Assembly: GCA_043228905.1 (NCBI GenBank)
Contig: JBHGNT010000011.1
Location: 16,864,001-16,928,000, forward strand
Direction: 5' to 3'
Origin: Azolla caroliniana
Taxonomy: Eukaryota > Polypodiophyta
Length of the DNA stretch: 64,000 nucleotides
Under the pieces are notes generated by a model, which saw nothing but the letters and a program-made list of their open reading frames with translations, did not search any database and was not told the DNA's origin. This document shows, piece by piece, positions 45,843 to 57,384 of the stretch (positions within the stretch are counted from its first letter, which is position 1; each line of letters opens with the position of its first letter). A program made the translations under genes and the position numbers.

Positions 45843-48800
45843 ATGGCACCCATGACTCAGAATCTTCAGGATTCGCTTCAGGCACAAAACCCTAGGAGTA
45901 AGTTACTAAAACCGTTTCCAAAACGCAGCACAGACACAGAAGTTCATTATCGCTCCCAATCTCCATCACTCTCAAGCTCAGGAACCCCGTCTCGCTCTCA
46001 TCGCTCTAAACGCTCTTGCTCTCAAGCCCTCTTTCGCTCTCATAGCCCCTTTGCTGAACTTCCCCTTCCTGCTATTCCTCCTCTGTCACGCCCTCGCCTC
46101 ATCACTCTTCTTCACTCTTCCACACAGTCAAACCCCGTCTCCATCTCCACCATGCCTCTTACCGCTTCAACAGAAACCCGCGCCTGGCTTCAGGAACGAG
46201 GAATGGGCGGTTACTTGAAGATCATCAATGCCCCCGCGCACCTAGATACCCAAGGAGTGGCTAAACGTATTTGTCCCGAAGCCATCACCAACAATGTGCT
46301 TCGGGCTGTTTTGGACCTGCAACGGGGAGGGGACCATGAGGTCGACATACCCCCGGCATCGAAGATGAAAGAGTACTTTGGTGAGTACTCAGCCTCAGGG
46401 AAGGCATATCGCACGTATGGCGGTCCCAACAAAGCTTTCGGGGAGATTGCTTATATATTGATGGAGTATGCGTTCGTGCATACCAACCCGACGAGCATGC
46501 CGCAGAACAAGGCAGCCATCATCATCAGCGCATATGAAGGAAACAGAGTCGATTGGGGAATCATCACAGGCAAAGGACTCTACGCCGCCTTAGCTTCATT
46601 CCAGTCCGGTAAGAAGATGTTGTCTGTTCTTACCCACTTTTTGATGGTTCTATACCCACCCTCTTCTCTTCCTTCCCCTCGCACAGTCACGTCCCCACCA
46701 CCACCACGAAGGCAGAGAGAGAAATTCGTTGCCATCAGCCACGAAGCATGGGAGGAGCCCACATCGCCTTCACCTCTTGCCGCCGACCAAAACCCCGCAT
46801 CTGCACCACCACCCACCCAACCCATACAAAAAAGGGCAGTTTCCGAGACCTACCAAGAATGGGAGGAGATAGCTACGGAGGACAACACGGCATATGATGT
46901 CACCATTCAACAGCCAACGTCGCGCCCCTCCGTAACTTCCCCAGGGCATAGCCCACGCCCCAACACACAACATGCAGCACCACCACGACCCCAGAAAAGG
47001 AAGCAGGCGGAGGAAACGACACTACCGGCCCCAGAACCCCAAACCCAGCCGAGCAAGAGAAGACGACTCAACCGCGAGTCCTTGGCAGAACAGAAAGAGC
47101 CACAACAAGAACAAGCCTTAGTTGTCAGAGAGAGCAACCTGGCCATCATCCCTGAGGGGGCATCGCTGAACCAGGGAAAGATCGAGCAGGGGCAGACAAC
47201 GCAGATCTCGGAGGATGTGCGCTCCTACGCCTCGGTACGACATTCAAGCTGGTCGACTTCCCCGCCAGAGCCCAAGTCGCGGCAACCGCTCGAATGGCGG
47301 AAGAACACGCCAAAACAACAATGATTCAACGCGCGCTATTAGGTGAAATCGAGCCCTAGGACGACAGGGCTTTACAAAAAGTAGGGAGAAAGAAGCAGGC
47401 AAAACAGGCCGCTCTCCTCATGGAGGTCCCCGAGTTGAACACGGCCCTTATCGAGGCATATAGGGACTTGGATCACATGACGCGGGCAGCCAAAGACATG
47501 GCCCGAAAGATAAAAATAACCCAAAAACAGGCTAAGGTGGCTACGGAATTATGGCACGCTGCGAAATAGAAACTGGCAGCCTGGGAGCAAAACCGGCCGG
47601 AACAACAACTCTTGAGCCTTCCGACCACGACCACCGAGGCCCTCCCAGCCCCTCCACGCATAACAATGATGGATGAAAGCACCGTCACAGATTCAATCCT
47701 GACGATTCAGGCCAGCACACAAACAGACTCGTTACAAATGGTCGATGCTTGCACAACAATCAAGGCGGCCGCACCCATGGAGAAGACCGAGATACCACCC
47801 CCTCGTCCACCCAAGGAGGTGGCAACCCAGACAGAACCCCCGCTCCGGGATTACCGAGCGGAGCTTAAAGAAGAACAACGGCGAACCGAGAGACACGAAC
47901 AACGACATCAGGAGGTGATGGCTCGCCTAAAAGAAGAAGCTTCCAAGCAGATGGCCAGATTAGAGCCCATGCCGACCAAAGGATACACGAGCAGAACGAA
48001 GCACTGGGCCGGGTACAAGCGCAAGCCGCGGGCAAAGAAGCCGAACTCAAAAGCAAGCTAGAGAAATACGCAACCACAGTGGCAAAGAAAGAGAAGGAGG
48101 TCCTAGACCTACAGGCCGCGCTCGACGATGCGAAAGACTGGAACCACCGGCAGGAGGAAAGAAATCGTCAACGGGAGGAGAGAATGATCGCGGAGAATGC
48201 CGAGCTGCAGAGTCAGCGTACGACCCTTAAAGAAATGGCTGACGAGTTTTTCATCAAATGCAAGCTACTTTCGGAGCAAAAAGACGAATTATCTGATTCC
48301 TACTTCGCCCTACAAGAAGAGAGAATCGTCGAACGGGAACAAGTCCGGGCCACGTGTCAAAAAGAATGGGAGAAAGCTACCGAAGAACTCACCAAGCATT
48401 ACGAGCAGTCTATCCAGCTTGTAACCGCGGATGCAAAGAACACTCAAGCCACCTATGAACTACTAGCAAAGAAGCTTCAGGCCGAGGTCAACGGCTTAAA
48501 ACAGGAATTAGCAGCCGTCTGAGCACAACCCGGCATGGATGAGACACGCATCAGAATACTAATCGAGAAACAATGCCAGCACCTCACCAAAAAGGTCGAG
48601 GAAACATTAAGTTGCGCAGGAGACGAATGGGCAGCCCAAGCTGCCGAATTGCATATTTTACGCGCTGACGCCGAGAACCGACGGAAGGAGGGCCGTGGCT
48701 TTTACAAAATGGACGAAGCCTGCATACAAAACCTGCGTGCAGATTTAACCGAGGATTACCAGTCCTTGGTAAAATCTCATACCGCGGCAATCGAGCAAAT

Positions 48801-49196
48801 ACTGGAGGACTTCAATGACGGTCATATGCTGTTTCGCCTGGAAGCAGAAGCCTTCGAACGAGAACGACTCGCATCGATCCCAACCAGCCCTCCAACGGCC
48901 ACAGAGCAGAAGGAAGAACCTTCGAGCGAGGGGATCACGGACACGGCACAGGAGGAACTTGCCCCGGCCAACAGACCTCCCATGGACGCCCACATGGTAC
49001 CAAATCCAGTCGAAGTAGAGGTCAGCGCCCTCGAACCCACACCCCCACCAGAAGATCGGCCGCACCTGAGGCAGACGCCCGAGAAGATATGACACCCCCG
49101 GACCAAACTCAACCCCCCGCACCGACAGTCCATCCAGACCACCCTGCCACCACCCCGGACCCCGAAAACATCCTCGACATCTTAAAAGAGGAATGA
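45843..49196 (+). pseudogene. Long 3' accessory ORF of the gypsy element (coiled-coil protein), decayed
   Basis: This was originally one protein of about 1100 aa, and I do not recognise the family. The first 494 codons (45843-47324) are open. Residues 1-100 are Ser/Arg/Pro-rich, about 104-270 look globular (TRAWLQERGMGGYLKI; YGGPNKAFGEIAYILMEYAF), and about 270-490 are Pro/Lys-rich with SKRRRLNRE. Near 47240 the frame moves to frame 2 (TAG at 47357-47359 and 47567-47569) and near 47968 to frame 1 (48079-48522, TGA). It goes on at 48535-49092 and finally in frame 0 to TGA 49194-49196 (NILDILKEE). From about 47400 onward the text is rich in E, K, Q, A and L with heptad-like spacing, so a long coiled coil is likely. 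The position between pol and 3' LTR fits the extra ORFs known from Athila/Tat-type elements. The role is unknown. Confidence 0.72.
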
Positions 49197-49233
49197 AATG
49201 AGGATCACGCCTAAAAGGCAATTTTTGTAATAT

Positions 49234-49743
49234 TGTTAGTATTTTTTAAGTCGTGGGTCCGACGGACAAGGTCCTGTCCCACGGGCGTGCCAGGTGTTGT
49301 CCAGAGGACAGAAATGTAAAATTAGGAAATTAGCAAATGCCGAGTCCGAGTATCACGGGCCGCCGACAGCTCGGCTATGTATTAGGGGAAACGTTATTTA
49401 AACGAGGACCAGTACCTCAGAGCGGGGGAGAAGAAAAATATAGGCGGAAGCACTAGCTTAGTCCATCATAACTAGATAATCTTGTAAGGTCACCGACCGT
49501 AGGCCGTGTTCTGTAATCCTTTTTCTGTCACAGTAATATATCTTATTTGTGCCCATTTTGCTCCATGTGTCTGTGCTTTGATTCATACCTATGATTTCAG
49601 CGTCGCCCACGATCTCGCTAGTGTTTTATCTCTGATCATTTTCCCCCTCACGACGCCTCTGTTACGAGCCTTCACGTACCACGCCCTTGAATACCGATAG
49701 TCGCAGATCTATCGAAGGTGTTCACCCAAAGGAACGGGTAACA
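49234..49743 (+). repeat. Probable 3' LTR of the gypsy element
   Basis: Non-coding, GC-richer than the flanks, with TATTTAAA (49395-49402) as a possible TATA box. The limits TGTTAG (49234) and GTAACA (to 49743) are inverted relative to each other and suit LTR ends. No purine tract stands immediately before the left limit, and no second LTR exists in the window to confirm it. Confidence 0.45.
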
Positions 49744-50370
49744 ATATAGTTGAAGTACAATACTCGTCTATGTCATACACTTACCCACAAAGTTAGTGAG
49801 GTTGCAAGTCATGACCAAAACTCCATGATTTACAAAATGTCTAAGAAATGTTTTGTGGCATTCTCAACTCCTACATGTATGTAGTTGATAATATATTAAA
49901 CAGAGGTTGACCTTGAAAAAGATTGAGCTTGGTAGAGTTGTGTGGATGCGTGTAAGATATCTATGCACATGGGTGGAGCCACTAGATTAAGAGATAGTCA
50001 TCATGAAGCTGATTTGGCTAAGAAAATGATATGTAGAAGATTAGGATAAACACTATACCATGGGCTTGTGGACGATTCAAAGTTGAGACTTTTTTGTTTG
50101 AAGAATAGACGATGACACGAACAATATTGTTAAATAAAAACAATATGTAGAAAATTGAACCTTTGGGCTATATTTGATTGTATGAAGCTTTGTTGGCTTT
50201 TCTTTTGTGCCCCTTCTTCACCTCATAATGAGGTGCCCTTATATAGGGTTTCCCGAGGAATCAAGGATATTGTCACTTGGTGCACATGCTTAATAATTGA
50301 TAATAGAACCACAAAATTTAAGTTCAAAAAGTTGTAAATGATTTGGTTTGGGGGTGTAATGGTTCAATTT
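49744..50370. other. Spacer without recognised gene
   Basis: AT-rich. Nothing identifiable. Confidence 0.5.
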
Positions 50371-50585
50371 GGTTTTTTTTTTCCAAAAAAAATTCTACTT
50401 CCATTAGTTAAGAAAAAGTACATGGAATAATATACAACTCATATGTTACAAGCCACTTTGCAATGGCTACAACAAAACATCATGTATAAATGAAGCAACT
50501 AAGCCTCATCACATAATTACTCGACAAACGCCCATCAACATGAGCCTCACACACCCACATTCAGCAAAGACACCCGCCAATCACT

Positions 50586-51935
50586 TCACAATTCAGCACC
50601 TACCTCTATGTTTGGTACCCTAGGAGGGAACAACCATCGGGGAGGCTGATATATCCACTTTGCATTGCCATCCACCATCTGTAACATCGGGGAACCTCTC
50701 CATTTTAGAATGAAGCGGTACCTAGCTTCTTCACTCACATTAGAGGGCCCTTGAAGGCTATCAAACTTACCTCGTAGCGTAGAAATCAGATTAAACCAAA
50801 TCATCATTAAACTCTCAATCGATGGGGTTCGCTTCCTGGTAAAAGACTCCTTACACCTTGATACCCATACTTGCCAAACAGTAAGGCCAACCACTAAAAT
50901 CCAAACATCTACGTATCGGTCATGTATGAAGAATGAATCTCCTTGAGCTGTAGGCTGAACTGTACCATTCGCCACCTTTAAAGAAGGGCTATTTCCATTC
51001 CACCCATGAAACCATGTAGCCCAGTCAATAGCTAACCAAAAAACGGCTGCACTTGATACCTGAACTTCAACCCCGCATCGAGCCAGAATTCTTAAGCTCC
51101 TCTTCCAAATTTCTTGGGCTCGCGGGCTACTCCATAAACAATGTGCGATGTCCTCCAAACTCGCTCCACAGGCCTTGCAGTTACTCATGCCACCCCTTTT
51201 CCCCAGCCACTCTCCGGTTGGAACAACCCGATGGGTGATTAGCCAAAAAAACACCTTGACCCTCTCGGGGAGGGAAGAGTTCCATATCATGCTCCTGGTT
51301 TTATCTACAAAGACCGAATCAACAGCTACATGGGTCCATTTGTTGGCACACTTCTCACGATGCAAGCATAAATGCCTACCCAAGCGAGTTGAGAAGTCAA
51401 AGAAACCATGTGATTTACCTTGTTCGTCCCTCCACACATATTCTGCAGGATCCCATTCTAAACACTCAAGTGGCTTGTCTTCAACTACATACCAGATCCA
51501 ATCCTGCTCAACCTCAGCGACTAATGGATTCACCTTCCATTTGTTACCGTCTTGTGCCACAATTCTAATTGGGGACCAATGAGTACCTGCAACTACAGAT
51601 CCCAACTGGATGATCTTCCCATTCTTTCCTATACCCTTGGCATTGATAACTTTTCCAGTATCATCACATTGTCCAAACCATTCACCCTCGTCCCCATTAC
51701 TAATAGGAATAGAGTAAACAACTTTATCGACTAGATCAAGCATCTTCCTACCATTTCTGAACTTTCTCGCATCTTCATATAATTTATCCTGATTACTAGG
51801 GGACAATTGCATCCAATTTTCCATTGACTGAATGCCAATACCATGGAATATAGCCCACGGCATACCCTTGTGCTGGCCAAGCATTTTCCCCTCGGTTGAC
51901 TTTAAGGTCTCGTTCCACAATAGGGGTTGGTGCAT
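50586..51935 (-). pseudogene. LINE ORF2: C-terminal region with zf-RVT
   Basis: 449 codons open at the 3' end of ORF2, in the same frame as the RT pieces just upstream. It contains the WYVV...LECLEWDP block shared with the fragment at 29540, then the zf-RVT domain (SLPERVKVFFWLITHRVVPT ... CKACGASLEDIAHCLW), with the C-x2-C ... H-x-C cysteine/histidine set. The open frame starts only after a stop at 51936, so it is the tail of the broken ORF2 rather than a separate gene. Confidence 0.85.
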
Positions 51936-53214
51936 CTATTCAGTATTAGTACTTGGACCTATATGCGTAATATGCCCACGAAGCATATCCCACGCCTTCA
52001 TCACTGACATACATGTGCGATCAGCCAATCGATTAGATTTCCTAAGCTTTAAGTCCATACAAAAGAGCCATGATTTATGTGGCTTCCACTGTCCACCAAG
52101 TCGTGGACTCCAAAGGATGCTCCTATTAAAAATCAATGTTTTCCATAACTCATTTCCGGGCCGCAAGCTCCTTACCAATACCTTACATAGCAATGATTGA
52201 CTTTGTACTCAAGGGTCTATCAATCCTAGACCCCCCTTACTTTTGGGAAGAATCAACGTAGACCATGATACTTTAGCTGCCGCATTGTCTTTCCTATTCC
52301 CAACCCATAGAAAGCCCCTAATACACGCTTTAACAATACGAATAACATGCTTGTCAAACATCCACACTGAGACCGCGTGCCACATAGTAGACAAGACCAC
52401 ATGGTTAGCTACTATGATCCTGCCAGCTAATGATAAAATCATCCCTAACCAGATACGTATTTTGTTGCAAATTTTACTTTGAATTTGTTGCAACTAAATT
52501 CTTTTGTCAATATCTACACCAATCCACATTCCCAGATATCTAATGCCTTCCCCTTTTGCAATCCATCTGAAATCAGCATTTGGTTTCCATATCGGCTCGG
52601 CCTCCGAGCTAATCCAAAAACCCTTGGACTTATTCCAATTGATGGCGGCTCCCGATGCTTTGCAAAAAAGATCAATAGCAATTTGTGCCCTCCCCAAATT
52701 CGCTTCATTACCTTGGAGGTATAACATTGTATCATCCGCGAACTCCGAGTCGAGCAAGGACTTCCTTGTGGGGACAACCTTGCCTGATGGATCTAGTTAG
52801 AGGGATTGTAGCTCCTTTCCTCCCTACAATCAACACCTTACTTGAGCCATTCTTATATAGGGCTTGAGCAGCACGCCTCCATTCCCGCAGTAGCTCAATC
52901 ACCTTCATTACTTCTTCAAGGAAATACCATTGCACTTTGATCATAGGCTTTCTCGAAGTCAAGCATCAACCAAGCTAAGTTTTTCTTAGTCTCCCTTGCT
53001 ATCGCAACAGCCTCCCAAAACAATATCACATTGTCCAAAATAGATCGATGCTCCATGAAACCAGTTTGATTGCTCTAGATGATATCTCCTAGAAAGGGCT
53101 TGACTCGCTACACTAGTATGTTAACAATTTTTTTATAAATGAGGTTTAAAATGGTGATGGGCCTCCATTGTCTATTCTCGTGCAACACCTTCTTCGATTT
53201 AGGAATCAGGTATA
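51936..53214 (-). pseudogene. LINE ORF2: reverse transcriptase core, frame-shifted
   Basis: RT text continues in pieces: EGLIYLIPKSKKVLHENRQW (near 53210-53150), LAWLMLDFEKAYD with the motif A aspartate (near 52985-52945), SIRQGCP (near 52785-52765), then in another frame EFADDTMLYLQG (52746-52711) with the catalytic DD, and the downstream KGEGIRYLGMWIGV and LSLAGRIIVANHV blocks. Stops occur near 52494, 52209 and 51936, and there is a deletion or frameshift between motifs B and C. It cannot produce a working RT. Confidence 0.85.
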
Positions 53215-54780
53215 TCAATCCTTCATTGAAGCTGCTCGGCATCCTTCCTGTTCTCCACATTTCCTGGAATCCAGCTTCAAACTAGGAAAAAAATGCTCCC
53301 AAAATTTCACGAAGAAGGCTTTGGGAAGGCCGTCAACTCCAGGGCAAACCCTGCTATGAATCCTATCTAGTCCCGCTACAATCTCTTCCTTCTCTATGGT
53401 CTTTGATAATTGTAATTTGGCTACCTCTCTGGTCTTCAAGCATGTAACTACATGTTGCATCAAGTGAATCGGTGGGGCTTCTATCAATGTTGGAGCTAAT
53501 AGGTCTTTGTAATACTTCGTTGCCATTTGCAAGATTTCATCTTGGTCAGTTGTCACCGAATCATCCTCTCTCTTAAGACTTAGAATAGGCTTTCCCTTCA
53601 GTTTTGGAGCCTTGGTGAGAAAAAACTCACTGTTAACTTTATCTCCCTTGACAACCCACTGTGCTACTGACTTTCTGAAGAGGAATTGTTCCCTTTGCTG
53701 CCTAATCTCCTGCAACACCCTTGTGGCTTCTTGCAGTCTATCTTTTGCCCAAGAACAGTGAGGGTTCACTTGCGTAAGCTTTTGAGCTGAGGTGACTGCC
53801 TTCCTCAGGCGTTGTAGTTGGGAACAACACATTACTAGCTCCTCTCTAGCTGCTTTCTGAAGAGCATGTGAAGAATTAATAATCTTTTCCTCTAGTACCT
53901 GTAACGGGTCGTCGGATGATGGAGATGCTGACCAAATGTTAATCACTTCTTCCTTAACCTTCTGGATACCAAAAATCTTTGAGGGAATCCTCAAATTGCA
54001 CTCACTCTTCTTCTTATGAATAGGATCGAGAGTCAAGGAGACTGGGAGGTGATCGGAGTAGGTAAAGCCAACTAGAATGGATGTGCAACCGCTCCAATCC
54101 TCAATTTTGGGGCTCACAAAGATGCGGTCCAATCTAGAATGACATCCTTCACTCTCCTTCCAACCAAAACGTGAAAACCGCAAGGAGTTCTCCTCAACCA
54201 CCATACTAGAATACCAAGAATCTTTGATTCCAAGCATAGCAATTAGGAAACCCCATGCTCTAAGCTCCTCTCCTTGTAATAAGTTCGAGTGAGCCCCCAG
54301 ACAATCATTGGTCCTCTCAGTCATGTTGAAATCTCCTACTACTATCCAATTTTCATAAGAGGGAATTTTGTTTGTCAACTCGCTCCAAAAAGAGGTCCTC
54401 TCATTGCTACTATTTGGTGCATAGACATTCAGCACCCCAAATTTCACATTCCTCCATTCTAGGTAACAGAACATGACCATTCCTTCTATCAGTATGCCAT
54501 GGTCCAAAATGGCGATATCCGGTGATTTTCTCACCGAAATACAGACTCCACCTCTCCTCTCTAGCACGCCGTGAGCTGGAGCCCACCATTTGTGCCAATC
54601 CCCTAGCAAGGGGTCTTTGAACAATTCTGTCCTTTCCCAGCCAAGGTGATGCTCTTGTAAGAGCAAAATATCAATCTTCCTACATAAGCTAACAACTTCA
54701 AATTCCTTCCTAAAAATTTGCTTCTCAAGCAGATGATGGGGCCCACCAAGTCCCTGCACATTCCAAGAGAAAAGTCTCAT
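53215..54780 (-). pseudogene. LINE ORF2: endonuclease and start of RT
   Basis: 521 codons open from ATG at 54780. Residues 1-240 are an apurinic-endonuclease-like EEP domain with all the usual blocks: FSWNVQGLGG at the N-terminus, LLLQEHHL (catalytic E), LNVYAPNSS, VVGDFNMT, HSRLDRIFVS and the final YSDHLPVSL (catalytic D and H). A helical linker follows, then the first RT blocks (PGVDGLPKAFFVKFWE). After residue about 505 the true RT frame is lost to a frameshift, and the RT continues in other frames upstream of 53214. The endonuclease itself appears intact. Confidence 0.9.
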
Positions 54781-54900
54781 TGACTTGGGTTCAAAAGAAG
54801 GGCCAAGGGGGATTCACCCTTGCTCGACAAATATGTTGTCATCATACTCCATATGTTTTTCCACTCCATTCTTATTTCCCTTTTTTGATCAGTAGATAAT

Positions 54901-57320
54901 TCACCACACTGGAAGTGGAACTGAATTTGGTTTTGTTTTGAGTTATATTGACTAAATGACTAAACAACTTAATGGCTTAGTGTCATAAAGTGTAAAAACT
55001 TAATGACTTTGATTATTTTTTAAATATATAAATTAATTGAGAACTCTATAGATTATGTAATATTATTATGGATAATTAACAATGTAATGACGTTTAGTTT
55101 ATTTTTAAATATATAAATTAACTTTATAAATTATGTAATATTATTATGAAGTTTTAACTTTGAATCTTACCAAATCTTTTAAGTTTTAGTTTTCTTTCTT
55201 AAGAAGTTAAAATTAAGTGTATAGTCGCTAATAGTTTACTTTGAACCAAAACTAAACATCGAAAGTGTGGCTTAACAACTTAATGGCATGTAGATCTCTT
55301 GAATTGCTTGGTTAGAACAATTTCGGTTTAAATGGTTTTAGTTTAAAGGTCCCCTTTACATAACCTAATGGTTAAGGCTCCCCACACCACCATGTGTTCT
55401 CATGTGTCATAGGTCGACATGGCTTTGTCCCAAATCCTAGGATAATATTGCTGCAATTTAGTTTGGTTTGGTTTAAGCTTCAAAATTTTGAAACAATTTG
55501 AGTTTGAGACTCCCAAGCACAGTACATTGTTGTAACCTTCCCATATACGAAGGTGTTTAGTAATTCAAAGGTAGAATGTTGGAATCTTATCCTCTCAAAA
55601 CTTATTGTGTGGTCAATTTTATTCTTTTGTACACTCCTTTGCCACGTGTTATTGGGAACACAACCATGGACTTGTCCAAACACCTTATCTACTTGAGGAA
55701 CCACACATTTATCCTTATCCTAACAAGCAAATTCAACACGTGATACATGACATATAAACACATTGTAATTTCCTATTTCTTAACCACAAATTGAGTGTGA
55801 CCTAAGGAGAAGACGATTGTGGATAAATAAATGTATGGATGAATACTTTGCCGCAAATATTCTAAGTTTCCCTCTTGCCCCTTTCACACTAACGAACCAT
55901 TATAGGGTTTGCTACCAATGCACTTGCCCATATCCCTAGGTTGAGTAGTAGGTGGTGCCCAAGGACACAAACCATTGGAACATATACACACCTTAACAAA
56001 CCTTGGAATGTTCTTCTACAATGACATGGCCAAAATGGTTTGGTATCGACTTTGTTAACGTTAAATCTATAATTTGGGGATGAACTATGTTTTCCACTAC
56101 TTTAGGCAACACATCCTTTTACATTCGGGTGACTCAAGCATTGTAGATATAAGATAGAATATGTGAGCACACTTAAATGCCTCTCCAATGCCTCATGGGT
56201 AATTGGTGTAGATGTTCATCCTTTAATATTGATCTAAACGATGGAATCATGAAACCAATACTTTTTTGAACCTATTGAGACCTTAGACTTTATGCACTAC
56301 TTCACCATATTGTGCTCACGTACAATGTATTGGGGAGGGGTGATTTTATTCATCACATTTGATTCTTGGACATCCATCAATAGAGATATGGAGATTGTGC
56401 TTATGTACAATGTCTAGTTCCCGTTTGTCAAAAAGAAATGTTAATGTTAGACTATGCGAATATTCATATTAACTATAAGGACATTATTTTTTGTTGCATT
56501 ACATTTTTTTTATATTTACGGCCAAACATCAAGACTAGTAAACGTCGGCAACTTTAACTAATGTTTCCATGTCTGAACCGTTCTCATTGAAAAGGAACCA
56601 CTCCCATTGAAAATATTAAAATGTCGCTCGCCTATTGAGAATATTCTTAGGAAGGTTCTCTTATTCAAATCGTCCTTGGGCCACGCAGTTTACATGTGTT
56701 TACATGTTATTGAAGATGCCAAAATTTGAGAAAAGTTTACTTTGCACAAGGATTTCATTGTTTCCCTTTTATGTTTCGAAACGAGAATGTGATTGTGCAT
56801 GAATGGGTGCTAGATTCCAGTAACTTAAGCATTGGGGCCAAGTTAGGCATCGATTAACTATATGGAAAAGGAGTGGACATACACATACATACTTATTGAC
56901 GCGTAGAGAGTATGGCATGGATAGTAAGGTAAATCCCGGAAAGGAGTGGCCCTTGCAATGACAAGCAATTCAAAGAATGATAAATTCTTCTGTTTCGTGT
57001 TGCAAAATTCATAACATTACAACCCATAAGGAACGAGTATGTAAGAAAGACCTTGGCTATAGGTTTACCATTCAACCAACCAAATTACCAATGGATAAAA
57101 AATGGTCCAAGCTTTTTACCAAGGGAGACACAAATCCATTAATTAATTTTACCTGAAAAGCATGAATCCATGCCCCACCACCACGAATAAAAGAAGAAGA
57201 AGAAGCTTAACTCGTACTTTCAGACATGGATCTTACTTCTTGACTTGATCTAATAATGTTGACATGACTTTAAAAATAAAAAGATGCATGTGATTGAATG
57301 CAATCTTAGAAAAGGGATGG
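54901..57320. other. Intergenic DNA; no gene recognised
   Basis: AT-rich, with TAAATATATAAATTAA-type repeats at about 55020-55140. A possible tRNA-derived SINE relic is at 55361-55440 (listed separately). No conserved coding text in any frame. Confidence 0.55.
55355..55445 (+). mobile_element. Possible tRNA-derived SINE relic
   Basis: TAACCTAATGGTTAAGGCTC (55361-55380) resembles a pol III A box as found in plant SINEs, and AGGTCGACATGGC (55411-55423) resembles a B box about 45 bases downstream. The 3' end is not clear. Confidence 0.3.
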
Positions 57321-57338
57321 GGTTTAAAGGAGAGAGCA

Positions 57339-57344
57339 TATAAG
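57339..57344 (+). promoter_or_regulatory. TATA box of the bark-storage-protein-like gene
   Basis: TATAAG in the context GAGCATATAAGTAGAG, 41-46 bp before the start codon. This implies a very short 5' UTR of about 15 nt if used, so the assignment is only plausible. Confidence 0.4.
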
Positions 57345-57384
57345 TAGAGCACATTGAGAGACATCAAGCAGAGAGATCAGAGAG

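Larger units (their letters stand above)
39455..49745 (+). mobile_element. Decayed Ty3/gypsy element with a long 3' accessory ORF
   Basis: Order on the plus strand is partial gag (39455-40310), protease (about 41011-41715), RT-RNase H (41870-43597), integrase (43616-44389 continued at 45106-45636), a long accessory ORF (45843-49196), and a probable 3' LTR (about 49234-49743). No 5' LTR or gag N-terminus is seen, so the element is 5' truncated. It carries two insertions of the LTR-like repeat (40311-41005 and 44390-45105) and many stops and frameshifts. No chromodomain and no second RNase H were recognised. The IDGGSGVN protease box and the 3' extra ORF point to the non-chromovirus (Athila/Tat-related) side of plant gypsy elements. 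Confidence 0.85.
50371..54900 (-). mobile_element. LINE (non-LTR retrotransposon), 5' truncated, broken ORF2
   Basis: Minus-strand element with endonuclease, RT and zinc-finger C-terminus in the usual L1-type order. It ends in the family's 3' signature TAACTAATGGAAGTAGAATT followed by TTTTTTTGGAAAAAAA (50410-50371, reading on the minus strand). Upstream of the ORF2 start (54780) a short remnant of the preceding ORF1 end may extend to about 54880. ORF1 itself is absent. The family has further truncated copies at 29540-30029, 36980-37121 and 39100-39212. Confidence 0.88.
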
